Source of the DNA: Candidatus Ornithobacterium hominis
Lineage (GTDB): Bacteria > Bacteroidota > Bacteroidia > Flavobacteriales > Weeksellaceae
Reading direction: 5' to 3'
DNA: 64,000 nucleotides
Assembly: GCF_951229915.1 (NCBI RefSeq)
Contig: NZ_OX579588.1
Coordinates: 1,889,001-1,953,000 of the forward strand
Shown here: piece by piece, positions 46,485 to 53,794 of the stretch
Layout of the letters: every line of letters begins with the position of its first letter
How positions within the stretch are numbered: the stretch's first letter is position 1
The notes under the pieces: generated by a model
Told to the model about the DNA's origin: nothing
Seen by the model: the letters and a program-made list of their open reading frames with translations, nothing else
Database searches by the model: none
Made by a program: the position numbers and the translations under genes

Positions 46485-46925
46485 TTAGGACGCTACATGT
46501 TTAACAAACTTATATTTTATCATTTCATCAGGGTCGCCATTCCATATAAATAAATCCCAAGGCGGTTTGTTTTCTGAAAATCCTTGCCCTGATATATAAA
46601 AATCAATTTCCCCTTTTCCTTCTCTATCCACTAAATTATAAGTAATTTTAATTCTGGTATTTATTCCTCCTGTAATACCATTATTGACATTATCAATCAA
46701 CTTCCAAGTCCCATCAGTTGTTAATTTTTCATCATCACTTTTAGCAATACTTACAATAGATTTATTTAATTCGTTAAGAATACAAGTGCCATCTTTATCT
46801 ATCACAATGTTTGCACCATCTTCAGATTTCCAAATACCAATAAAATCAGCTTCATTGAACTTTGGCTCTTTACACCCAACAAGAGATAAGAATATTCCTA
46901 TTACAAAACATTTCGCTTTCTTCAT
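46485..46925 (-). CDS. Lipocalin-like lipoprotein, orphan immunity candidate
   Basis: A 146-residue lipoprotein (MKKAKCFVIGIFLSLVGCKE, lipid Cys at 18) with FIGIWKSEDGANIVIDKDGT and GTWKLIDN, a lipocalin-like layout (G-x-W near the start). It is read from the third copy of the Rhs-operon promoter, with the same leader up to the start codon. Its C-terminus is cut: after KFVKH the codons VAS and the stop come from the IS end of repeat unit B. It may be a leftover immunity lipoprotein whose toxin operon was lost; function is not shown. Confidence 0.6.
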   Translation of the reverse strand: MKKAKCFVIGIFLSLVGCKEPKFNEADFIGIWKSEDGANIVIDKDGTCILNELNKSIVSIAKSDDEKLTTDGTWKLIDNVNNGITGGINTRIKITYNLVDREGKGEIDFYISGQGFSENKPPWDLFIWNGDPDEMIKYKFVKHVAS

Positions 46926-46964
46926 CTTCTATTTGAATGTTTATTTAACAAATTTTAACATTCT

Positions 46965-46995
46965 CAAATGTATAAGCTTTTATATTCCTATGCAA
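46965..46995 (-). promoter_or_regulatory. Third copy of the Rhs-operon promoter
   Basis: TTG (46993-46995), 20 nt, TACATTTG (46965-46972), driving the lipoprotein gene at 46485. Confidence 0.8.
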
Positions 46996-47263
46996 TATGA
47001 TTTTTATCATGATTTTCTTTTCTTTTAATAAAAAGCTACTTAACTATATAGTTACTATTATTCCAAACTCCATAATTTAAAATCATTCTTCTTGAATTTT
47101 TCCTCTTCTTCTTTATCTTTATTCACAACTATCCGAAAGTAGATAAATAAAAAGTGCTTGAGAATGCTTTACTTTGAAAAAGATCTAACAAATTTTCAAA
47201 TATGGCATTTTTCAGGCGTTCCAAAAATACTAACAAACCTATTCTTGGGCAAGTGATATAGAG

Positions 47264-47800
47264 TTGTTTTTCAAGGCAATGAAACAAAACCTTCAAATTA
47301 AAACCTTTATTGGAACGAGCGAAAACGCAGTAAAGTCACAAATTTATGTAGGATTTGATGTTTCTGACAGTTTGGATGTTCAAAGTAGTTTAGCTGCGTT
47401 GAAAAAAGCAATAAAATGCAGAAAGAAAAACAATAAACAACCTTTAATTCATCACTCGGACAGAGGATTACAATATTGTAGTACAGATTACCAATGCTTG
47501 CTAAATGAAAATAATATTTTATGTAGTATGACAGAAAGTTACGATCCTTATGCTAATGCCGTAGCAGAACGAGTAAATGGCATATTAAAGCAAGAATTTA
47601 TGATTGATATCTATGGAAATAATTTACATGATAAAATTCAATTAGTTAAAGATGCTATTGATAAATATAACAATCTAAGACCTCATTATTCCTGTCATTA
47701 CTTAACACCACAGCAAATGCACAAACAGAATAAAATTAAAATCAAAACATATAAAAAAATTGATGCTGAAAAGATAGCTTTTCAGCATCAATTAAATTAA
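47264..47800 (+). pseudogene. IS4/IS3 chimeric transposase fossil, copy C
   Basis: A 178-codon frame, MFFKAMKQNLQIKTF then IS3-type body. Unlike copies A and B it keeps HHSDRG with the catalytic Asp, so it is closer to the ancestral state. The same IS4/IS3 join is present, which shows that the fusion came before the copying. Confidence 0.75.
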
Positions 47801-47854
47801 ATATCTTTGTAATATTAATTGTAACGCTTTTTTAGGACGCTACAAATTGAACTT

Positions 47855-47899
47855 AAGTAAAAAAAACAAGCGTGATTTTATGTAAACCACGCCTGTTTT
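47855..47899 (-). terminator. Terminator of the FISUMP gene
   Basis: Minus-strand arms AAAACAGGCGTG and CACGCTTGTTTT pair with one G-U wobble that only the minus-strand RNA can make, followed by a run of T. It lies 18 bp past the stop at 47918. Confidence 0.85.
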
Positions 47900-47917
47900 C
47901 TCTTTATACGCTACTTT

Positions 47918-48976
47918 TTAATTATCATCCTTGAGGCAACGCACGCTGTTGCCGTCAGCTCGGTTGCTGGCGTTTTTCGTACCGCTGTAGCCACGGTAGA
48001 AGTACATGCTGCGAGCAGCGTTGATATTGACGTCAGCAGAGCTACTCCAGTAGTCCCCGTGAGAACCACCGTAGTTCAGTGAACCGTAATAGCTACGGTA
48101 GCCAGCAGCTGCAAGGTTTGGTAACTTCTTCTGTGTCCGTATTTGATTAGTAGAAACATGAGAACGGTTACCCGTTACAGCCCAATGAAAATCCTCCCAC
48201 TCCTGCACAGTCGGAACATGGTAACCTGACGGGCAAGGGTTATTATATCCGCCTGCTGCTCTCCACAACTCTAAATCTGAACCTAATGCCCTTTCACCTC
48301 CGTCTACCCAGTTAAAGCCTCCAGTAATAAACTTCCCTGCTGCATCGCCTGTGGCTGTCCAACTTTGGGGTTTTTTATCGGTAGTTTGTTTATTATTCCT
48401 AAACTCATGCCCATCACTCGCTCTCTGCCATTGGTATAATGAACCGTAGAGATTTTCGTCACTGTGGATAGTTTCTCCTGTTTCACTAAAGGTAGGGTTA
48501 AAGTGAGGACTATTTATGTTGGCGTATTCTGCTCCAAGGTTGAGGTTGAGCCATGTTCTACTGTAGCCGTCTCCGCTTACAGTTGTAGCGCAATACACAA
48601 AATCATGCTTGCCGTCACCAAAGTGCCTATCAAAAAGTATATTTTCTGGTGCACATCGTTTGATTTTATTGATGATATCCCCTGCTCTGTCTGGATACTT
48701 CTTACGAATATAATCTATCCTTATCTCATTCAATATTTCTCTTTTAATCTCTGAAAGACTTGTACGCTTCACCAGCTTATTATCTTTTTCATCCCAAACT
48801 AAAAGCCATTGGGTAGATTTTCCCTCCTTAACACCTTCTATGCGCAAGTCACCACCTTCTTGGTTGTCTTTTGCGCTGATGTCTAATGTCGCCTGTGGAG
48901 TATCTGTGTTAATGCCCACCTGAGCGGTAACCGCAACCGCTGATATTACGGCTAAAGAAAATAATAATTTCTTCAT
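47918..48976 (-). CDS. Secreted FISUMP-domain protein
   Basis: A 352-residue protein with signal peptide (MKKLLFSLAVISAVAVTAQ) and the start common in Bacteroidota surface proteins (VGINTDTPQATLDISA). From about residue 100 it has the Fibrobacter succinogenes major paralogous domain: LYGSLYQWQRASDGHE, CPSGYHVPTVQEWEDF, AAGYRSYYGSLN, YWSSSADVNIN and SVRCLKDDN. This fold is C-type-lectin-like. The last 45 codons are richer in G+C and in AAC codons than the surroundings, as in variable regions of diversity-generating retroelements; no reverse transcriptase is in this window. The ligand is unknown. A long leader with hairpins lies upstream. Confidence 0.8.
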   Translation of the reverse strand: MKKLLFSLAVISAVAVTAQVGINTDTPQATLDISAKDNQEGGDLRIEGVKEGKSTQWLLVWDEKDNKLVKRTSLSEIKREILNEIRIDYIRKKYPDRAGDIINKIKRCAPENILFDRHFGDGKHDFVYCATTVSGDGYSRTWLNLNLGAEYANINSPHFNPTFSETGETIHSDENLYGSLYQWQRASDGHEFRNNKQTTDKKPQSWTATGDAAGKFITGGFNWVDGGERALGSDLELWRAAGGYNNPCPSGYHVPTVQEWEDFHWAVTGNRSHVSTNQIRTQKKLPNLAAAGYRSYYGSLNYGGSHGDYWSSSADVNINAARSMYFYRGYSGTKNASNRADGNSVRCLKDDN

Positions 48977-49139
48977 TTTTTTTATTTTTTTTGGTTAATA
49001 TTTTATTGATTTATTCTTTTCTTAATTCAATTTTTGCTGTTTTTTTTCAACTTTTTTTTGCTTCTTCATTTAGAAAGAGCCCCACCCCGTGAGGCTCTTC
49101 TTTTTGAAGAAATTACTACTTTCACACAGGTGAAAATAG

Positions 49140-49346
49140 AAAAACCGCACAAGATTTTCTTGCACGGCTTTGCGGTTCGCTCCCGCAGGGAAGCAATAAA
49201 TTATTATAAGTTATTGATAATGAGTTGTTTAGCTCATTACTTGTGTGTGTGTTTACACTTTATTTTGAAACTCACAAATTTCATTTGTTAAGATTTCGTT
49301 ATTTTTTTTGTTAAAACTTTCCGTTGAGATTTTTCTTTTCTCAACC
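49140..49346 (-). ncRNA. Candidate small RNA or structured leader
   Basis: About 205 nt between a consensus promoter (49353-49384) and a terminator-like hairpin with a run of five T (49140-49167). It holds hairpins GTTGAGA/TCTCAAC right at the predicted 5' end (49323-49345), AATGAG/CTCATT (49219-49238) and GCTTCCC-TGC-GGGAGC. No coding frame of note. It could be a free-standing RNA or an attenuator leader of the FISUMP gene. A second hairpin (AAGAGCC/GGCTCTT, 49075-49099) follows; the remaining sequence to 48977 is T-rich on the plus strand with nothing recognised. Confidence 0.4.
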
Positions 49347-49352
49347 TGCCCG

Positions 49353-49384
49353 CAAATGTATTTTACGTTTTTGAATTATGCAAA
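49353..49384 (-). promoter_or_regulatory. Bacteroidota-type promoter
   Basis: Minus strand TTTG (49381-49384), 20 nt, TACATTTG (49353-49360). It fires left toward the candidate RNA and the FISUMP gene. Confidence 0.65.
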
Positions 49385-49410
49385 TTTGTTTTTTTTGAGG
49401 CTGGGGATTT

Positions 49411-49437
49411 TTTTTAAAGGCTTTAGAAATTTTTGAG
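49411..49437. repeat. AAGGCTT intergenic motif next to der fragment
   Basis: TTTTTAAAGGCTTTAGAAAT and following T-rich bases. The same motif recurs between housekeeping genes near 53981, 58724, 59309, 59369, 60788, 63907 and 63953, but I saw none in the toxin island. Its presence here marks 49411-49589 as a piece of core chromosome. Confidence 0.6.
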
Positions 49438-49469
49438 AATTGGCGTTTTTTGGTTTTTCCTTAGGAGAA

Positions 49470-49589
49470 TTATTTTTTTCTGAAATAAATTTGAATTGGC
49501 ACGCCCGAGAAGTTGAATTTCTCCCTTAATTTATTTTCTACAAATCGTTTGTAAGTGTTCGCATATTTAATTCTGGACTGGTTGGGATT
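49470..49589 (-). pseudogene. der: der (EngA GTPase) 3' fragment
   Basis: The frame NPNQSRIKYANTYKRFVENK, then LREKFNFSGVPIQIYFRKK and stop, matches the C-terminal KH-like end of the ribosome-assembly GTPase Der (usual form YKR-LENKLRE-F-F-GVPI-I-FRKK). Only 39 codons remain; a stop precedes them and a mobilisation gene is fused in another frame. As Der is essential, an intact copy must exist elsewhere. Confidence 0.75.
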
Positions 49590-49885
49590 TTAAATATTTG
49601 AACCTGCTTCAAGAGTTCATTAAATTCCCTCAACGATGCCTCCCCTACCCTTTGTTGAGTATTTGCATGTTTTGCAAATTGATTGATATTGTTCTGAACT
49701 TTTAAAAAGTAATTGTCTTGTAATTCAATGAACTTCATTAATCCTAATTTCTCATCCTTCATCATTTTTTCTTCAACAGAACTTATAACTAAATCTGTTA
49801 ATGAAATTCCTCTTTTTTCACACATTTTCACCCAGCGTTGCTTATCTTCTTCTGCCAATCTAACTACCACTCTGGTATTTTTCAT
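49538..49885 (-). CDS. MobC-like mobilisation protein, C-terminally altered
   Basis: A 115-residue protein: NTRVVVRLAEEDKQRWVKMC, RGISLTDLVISSVEEKMM (ribbon-helix-helix type start) and NNINQFAKHANTQQRV, the signature of relaxosome accessory proteins of the MobC group that help a relaxase at oriT. The last 14 or so residues (SPELNMRTLTNDL) are the der fragment read out of frame, so the native C-terminus is gone. No relaxase gene follows. An inverted-repeat-rich region lies upstream, where oriT would be expected. Confidence 0.7.
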   Translation of the reverse strand: MKNTRVVVRLAEEDKQRWVKMCEKRGISLTDLVISSVEEKMMKDEKLGLMKFIELQDNYFLKVQNNINQFAKHANTQQRVGEASLREFNELLKQVQIFKIPTSPELNMRTLTNDL

Positions 49886-50693
49886 ACTAACCTTAGAATT
49901 GTGTTCACAAACTTAGAAATAAATTTTAAGACACACAATATCAATTATTTACACTCAACAAATATGACACTGTATGACACCAAAAGTTTTTTGAAAAAAA
50001 ACTAAAAAAATCGGAGTTCCGAAGATTTTTACCCCGTAAGGGCAAGATGGTATTTGAAGCAAAAATTTTTTAAAATTTTGTGTGCACAAATACACATCTT
50101 GCGAAACAAATTTTAAGAGGTCTTAAATTTTATAAAAACATGATATTCAGTATTTTATATAATTTTGTGAAAAAATTAGATGAAGAGCTCTTCATCTAAT
50201 TGTAAATCAATATAATACAAAAAAAAGAGAATTAGTTTTTTTTTAGCCATAGCACCTAAATAAGTCAAAAAAAATAACAGAAAAAAAAAGAAAAAGAACC
50301 AAAAAGAAAAAAAATATATATCTATCTTTCTTTTTTTTAATAAATATATTAGAAATAAAAGATATAGAGATAAAATATTGGTTTACTTTCTAAAAAAAAA
50401 TTTTTTAACCATAATTTAACCATAATTTAACTAAAGTGTATCAGTAGGTGAAACACTTAGGCAACTCATAGTTAGAGCTTTTACAATTTTCGCAAATGTA
50501 GAATATGAAAGGGATTGCGGCGTTTTTAAAAACAGTCGGTAAGTCAATAGTAAGTATTGACTTTAAAGGTAACTCACAAATTTGAAGGTTTTTTTAGCAT
50601 TTAGAACATTACCACAAGTGAAAAAAATTTTAAAATTGACTTAAGCAAAGAGGTGAAAAAAAAGAAAAAAAGTTGCGCTAAAAAAAGAAAAGG
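49886..50693. other. AT-rich non-coding region, possible oriT
   Basis: 808 bp without a supported gene, packed with inverted repeats: TCGGA-GT-TCCGA (50011-50022); CATCTTGC on minus (50042-50049) and again on plus (50095-50102), each fitting the IncP-type nick consensus YATCYTGY; TTTGTG-TG-CACAAA; TTTAAGA-GG-TCTTAAA near 50112; a 28-bp perfect palindrome (50174-50201, half-site AATTAGATGAAGAG); tandem AACCATAATTT (about 50408-50429); and AAGTCAATA-5 nt-TATTGACTT (50541-50563). Position upstream of a mobC-like gene makes an origin of transfer plausible. No nick site is proven. Confidence 0.4.
50174..50201. repeat. 28-bp perfect palindrome
   Basis: Half-site AATTAGATGAAGAG followed at once by its exact complement. 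No run of T follows, so it is not an obvious terminator; an operator or transfer/replication site is possible. Confidence 0.8.
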
Positions 50694-50965
50694 CTATTTA
50701 TCGGAATAATGCCCATATGCAGAAAGAAGTATTATTTTATTTTCACCTACTTCATATGTGAAACGATGCTTTGAATTCACACGCCTTGACCAGGTTTCAT
50801 TTTCCATAAACTTTAATTGTTCGGGTTGTCCAGTTCCATCACGAGGATTTTCACGTATTTCTTCAATGAATTGCTGTATTTTCAATACAAGTTTTTTTGT
50901 CCAGACTTACTATGTCTTTTCAAATCTTCTAAAAACTTCTCTTGATAAATTATTTCATAACTCAT
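50694..50965 (-). pseudogene. YoeB/Txe-type toxin, frameshifted
   Basis: Two frames together give a full 90-residue YoeB-family mRNA interferase: MSYEIIYQEKFLEDLKRHSK (from the ATG at 50965), then after a run of seven A (50892-50898) LVLKIQQFIEEIRENP, WSRRVNSKHRFTYEV and a C-terminal SAYGHYSDK with the expected His and Tyr. One missing A breaks the frame. Its ATG overlaps the antitoxin stop (ATGA). It may be an inactivated toxin, phase variation in a homopolymer, or a sequencing error. Confidence 0.8.
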
Positions 50966-51216
50966 AGCAATTCATCAAACAGTTTTTTTTCTTCTTCAGG
51001 ATTCAGCGAATAGGATGTTGATTGTTTTGACTGGTTTAGCATTCCTTTGTATTCAGCTTTAGTCATTTCAATCTTACCCCCTATCTTTTCTAAAAGGATA
51101 TTTTCAATATAATTGTTTACACTTCTATTTTCCTTTTTCGCTTGATTTTTTATCCTCTTGTATAAGTCTTGAGTTAGTCTTAATGAGGTTACTTTTTTTG
51201 TGGTACGTGTATTCAT
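50962..51216 (-). CDS. Ribbon-helix-helix antitoxin
   Basis: An 84-residue protein with VTSLRLTQDLYKRIKNQAKK and ENRSVNNYIENIL, the RHH/CopG-type DNA-binding fold, and an acidic C-terminal tail (LNPEEEKKLFDELL) that should wrap the toxin. I chose the ATG at 51216 over an upstream TTG. A -7-like TACATTTG lies just upstream. It is coupled to the frameshifted YoeB-type gene by a 4-nt overlap and would repress the pair. Confidence 0.75.
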   Translation of the reverse strand: MNTRTTKKVTSLRLTQDLYKRIKNQAKKENRSVNNYIENILLEKIGGKIEMTKAEYKGMLNQSKQSTSYSLNPEEEKKLFDELL

Positions 51217-51245
51217 TGTGATATCATTTGTATGCAAATGTAATA

Positions 51246-51277
51246 AAAAAAACCAAATCCCGATTGTTCGGGAAATG
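51246..51277 (-). terminator. Terminator after the antitoxin-like gene 51280
   Basis: CCCGA-ACAA-TCGGG then ATTTGGTTTTTTTT on the minus strand. Confidence 0.75.
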
Positions 51278-51279
51278 AT

Positions 51280-51486
51280 TTAAGATATACTTTTTTCTTC
51301 AATTTGAGCAAAAGCTTTATCCATAGGAACGGCTTTGGTTTTATCCGACATACTTTCATCAAAAAGTTTTATATCTTCAAATTCCTCAATTATAGAAATC
51401 ATTTTTTTATAATCTTTCATCGGAAGAATAGCAGAAATTTTATCCCCTTTTTCGTTGGTAATGTATTTCGGATTTATAGCTATCAT
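51280..51486 (-). CDS. Antitoxin-like protein without toxin
   Basis: A 68-residue protein: INPKYITNEKGDKISAILPM, KDYKKMISIIEEFEDIKLFDE, a pattern seen in small Bacteroidota antitoxins partnered with RelE-type toxins. No toxin gene follows; a terminator ends it at once. It is a solitary antitoxin or remnant of a second module. A GC-rich hairpin (AACCGC/GCGGTT, about 51503-51526) lies just upstream of the start. Confidence 0.6.
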   Translation of the reverse strand: MIAINPKYITNEKGDKISAILPMKDYKKMISIIEEFEDIKLFDESMSDKTKAVPMDKAFAQIEEKSIS

Positions 51487-51630
51487 AATAATTTTTTAAA
51501 AAAAACCGCCCGCAAAACGAGCGGTTCACTTGTGTATAATGTACGTGACTTTCGGTGCTGATTGGTTGCTCCTCAGTAGAGCCAATTTCCTCCTTCACAG
51601 GTGGAACAAAGATAAAAAAATATATGATAG

Positions 51631-51786
51631 GAAAAAAAGCAAGAAAACATCAAGACAGAGATAAAGAGTAAAGAAGTAAAAAAAAGAGGGAATAAAATCC
51701 TTTTTATAGTTCTTTCTATTTTAGGCTTAGTATTAGTCCTTGCATGGGTAGGTAATAAATTTTTAAAGTCTTTTAAATTATTCTAA
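51631..51786 (+). other. Possible small membrane-protein frame
   Basis: A 51-codon open frame ends with KKRGNKILFIVLSILGLVLV, then LAWVGNKFLKSFKLF: one clear transmembrane helix flanked by Lys. It has no ATG, GTG or TTG start before the helix; an ATG at 51624 is in another frame and stops after 15 codons. It could be a frameshifted small gene or chance. The rest of 51487-52012 holds a short hairpin near 51566-51590 and the promoter at 51871-51907. Confidence 0.3.
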
Positions 51787-51870
51787 AGGATTTAATATAA
51801 AACAACCGATATGTTTAAAAGTAATAGTTACGAAGAAATAGAACAGCAAAAAAATAAAAATAAATCTTTA

Positions 51871-51907
51871 AAAAGTTTGCGTATTGCAAACTTTTGTTTT
51901 ATATTTG
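51871..51907 (+). promoter_or_regulatory. Promoter with overlapping palindromic operator
   Basis: A perfect 10-bp inverted repeat, AAAAGTTTGC-GTATT-GCAAACTTTT (51871-51895), covers the -33 TTTG (51876-51879); 20 nt further is the -7 TATATTTG (51900-51907). A repressor bound there would block transcription of the regulator at 52013. A hairpin with GNRA loop (AGGGAC-GAAA-GTCCCT, 51971-51986) lies in the leader. Confidence 0.7.
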
Positions 51908-52012
51908 CAAAAGAAAATCAACAACTTGCAATCTTTGACTTAACTAATTTAAAAGAAATAAAAATCTAAAAGGGACGAAAGTCCCTCTCCCTTGCTTTTT
52001 AGATTTAAAATT

Positions 52013-52465
52013 ATGAAAGAAATAGCACAGAAAACGATAGTAAACCAATCCGTATCTAAATCAATAGCCAATTATAAACGTATGGGAATTGATGTTGATA
52101 TACTTGAGATGGATCAAGATTTTATACTCGTGAAAATAAAACAAGGTCGCCTTATTAATGGATTTGTATTGAACAAAAAGCAGCTAATAGGACGAGCTAA
52201 AGAAATATTTGAACCAACGGGATTAAGGATAAAAGTAATTCCTGTTGTCTATTCATTAGATGTCGAAAACATTACACCCAATTGGATAGTAGAAAAAATG
52301 AATGAATTCGGATTAAAACGTAGTGATATTACCAGTCATTTAGCTTATGATAAATCTCAACTTTCTTTGTACTTGTCTGGCGAACGTGGAATGACTAAAT
52401 CCGTAAGGGCCTCATTTTATTGGTACTTCAAAGTATTTGAGCTGAATCGTGATTTTAGGGAATAA
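52013..52465 (+). CDS. Small helix-turn-helix-like regulator
   Basis: A 150-residue protein. The ATG at 52013 is preferred over a TTG 7 codons upstream. The N-terminal 80 residues are mixed alpha/beta (KRMGIDVDILEMDQDFILVKI ... EIFEPTGLRIKVIPVVYSL). The C-terminal part (WIVEKMNEFGLKRSDITSHLA, YDKSQLSLYLSGERGMTKS) looks like an XRE-type DNA-binding domain with recognition helix SQLSLYLSGE. It is read from a promoter overlapped by a palindrome, so self-repression is likely. It lies in the mobile segment next to the integrase. Confidence 0.6.
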   Translation: MKEIAQKTIVNQSVSKSIANYKRMGIDVDILEMDQDFILVKIKQGRLINGFVLNKKQLIGRAKEIFEPTGLRIKVIPVVYSLDVENITPNWIVEKMNEFGLKRSDITSHLAYDKSQLSLYLSGERGMTKSVRASFYWYFKVFELNRDFRE

Positions 52466-52518
52466 TAACATTTTTTAAATCTTATTTTATTAAAGCATTC
52501 TAATTTTTGAATGCTTTT

Positions 52519-53730
52519 TTACACACTTATATTTATTTGCTTAAGCATTTCAAGCTCCCTTTTCTTTCTACCTGTGCGATAAATATCGGTCATACTACTG
52601 CTTCTATGATTAGCGATGCTTTTTGCTTGGTCAAAATCAGAATTGTTTTGCGCGTCTACTAAATCTAAAAAAAGATGTTTGAGCGTGTAGAAATCTGCCG
52701 TAATGCCTAATCTATCTTTTATATTTTCTTTCCACCAGCGTGATGGTTTTTTGACATATGATTTTTTGTGACCAGGCTCAAAATTGTCAGAGAATAAATA
52801 ATGTTCATCATTTTGGCAATCCTTTAAAATATCGTCCCAATATTTAACCGCTGGTAATATTATAGCTTTCGTTTCCCAAACATATTGCTTACCTTTTTTA
52901 ATCAGCACCTTATATTCACGATTTTCAAAATCAACGTGTTTTTTCTGAACCGACAGAAGCTCGGTTGAACGAACTCCAGCGAGGAAAAAAATCATAGCGT
53001 ATCGGTAGAAATTGTAATTTTCTTTTAATAAATAATCTTGAACTTTTCTAAAATCTTCAATAGTTATAATTTCTCGCTGTTTTTTTATCTGCACACGCTT
53101 AGAAATATCACGAATAACATTAGTATCAATTGTTTCATATTCTACTAGAATCTTGAAAAGCATATGAAGATGTGCACGATTTCTATTATATCTATAATTA
53201 CTTTCAGATTTACTTTTTTTCTCCACCAAATCCAAACATGCCTTTACGTTCCGCCTTTTAATTTCGCAAATTGGATGCTCGTGAATTCGTAATTGTTTTG
53301 CCGATTTTTCAATGTGTCTAATCGTTGTTTTAACACCTGATAAAGTACCATTACATACATTTAATAAATCACAAGCTTTCCATAATGCTTTTATAAAACC
53401 AGTATTAGGTTCAATTTCATAATCAAATTCATTTTCGCCGATGTAAGATTTTGTAAAGTGATTGTAGCCGTTCAGACAAGCGTTAATTTCCTGTTCAATT
53501 AACCCCCGTGTAATATCTCTTCTATCTTTTAGAGTTTTAAAATCGTTCATGCCACGAACGGCAATCAATTTGCCATACGGATGAGATTCTTCAAATTCAG
53601 GGTCGTAGAAATAAAATTGAATTTGCCAATTTTTTTTAAGGAGTTCACGTCCGCCAGTTTCCCAATTCTTAGGATTTACGGAGGGTTTTGACATTGAACA
53701 ACCATTAGGGAGTAATATTTTATCTGCCAT
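52519..53730 (-). CDS. Tyrosine recombinase (integrase)
   Basis: A 403-residue site-specific recombinase. N-terminal SAM-like core-binding part about 110-200, catalytic part from about 215 (ITIEDFRKVQDYL). Catalytic positions: Arg in LAGVRSTELLS (about 260), His of FYTLKHLFLD (about 350), His in ANHRSSSMTDIY and the nucleophile Tyr at its end. The second Arg of the usual HxxR box is replaced (HLFL), which is seen in some Bacteroidota integrases or may mean reduced activity. It lies about 100 bp from the 3' end of tRNA-Leu, a typical integration target, so it probably belongs to an element extending left. Confidence 0.8.
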   Translation of the reverse strand: MADKILLPNGCSMSKPSVNPKNWETGGRELLKKNWQIQFYFYDPEFEESHPYGKLIAVRGMNDFKTLKDRRDITRGLIEQEINACLNGYNHFTKSYIGENEFDYEIEPNTGFIKALWKACDLLNVCNGTLSGVKTTIRHIEKSAKQLRIHEHPICEIKRRNVKACLDLVEKKSKSESNYRYNRNRAHLHMLFKILVEYETIDTNVIRDISKRVQIKKQREIITIEDFRKVQDYLLKENYNFYRYAMIFFLAGVRSTELLSVQKKHVDFENREYKVLIKKGKQYVWETKAIILPAVKYWDDILKDCQNDEHYLFSDNFEPGHKKSYVKKPSRWWKENIKDRLGITADFYTLKHLFLDLVDAQNNSDFDQAKSIANHRSSSMTDIYRTGRKKRELEMLKQINISV

Positions 53731-53794
53731 TTTTATATTAGAGTTTTTATTAAACGTCTAACAAAACAACAGCCTTACGCATTTTGTAAAAAAT

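Larger units (their letters stand above)
45580..46497. repeat. 0.92-kb promoter/IS-fossil unit, copy B
   Basis: Almost identical to 31101-32018 at an offset of 14,479 bp. Its right end cuts into the lipoprotein gene at 46485, whose last codons and stop (VAS, TAA) are IS-end sequence. It contains a 36-bp perfect palindrome at 46411-46446; copies A and C each have changes at its centre. Confidence 0.9.
46926..47844. repeat. 0.92-kb promoter/IS-fossil unit, copy C
   Basis: Third copy, more diverged than A and B are from each other. The border at the start codon and the right end AGGACGCTACA (to 47844) are the same. Beyond it lies the terminator of the FISUMP gene. Confidence 0.9.

Noticed and set aside
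49075..49107. Plus-strand terminator AAGAGCC/GGCTCTT
   Set aside because: No plus-strand gene ends before it; kept only as a hairpin within the leader region.
51811..51969. A 52-codon plus-strand frame starting MFKSNSYEEIEQQ
   Set aside because: It runs across the promoter and palindrome of the regulator at 52013 and has no recognisable features, so chance is more likely.
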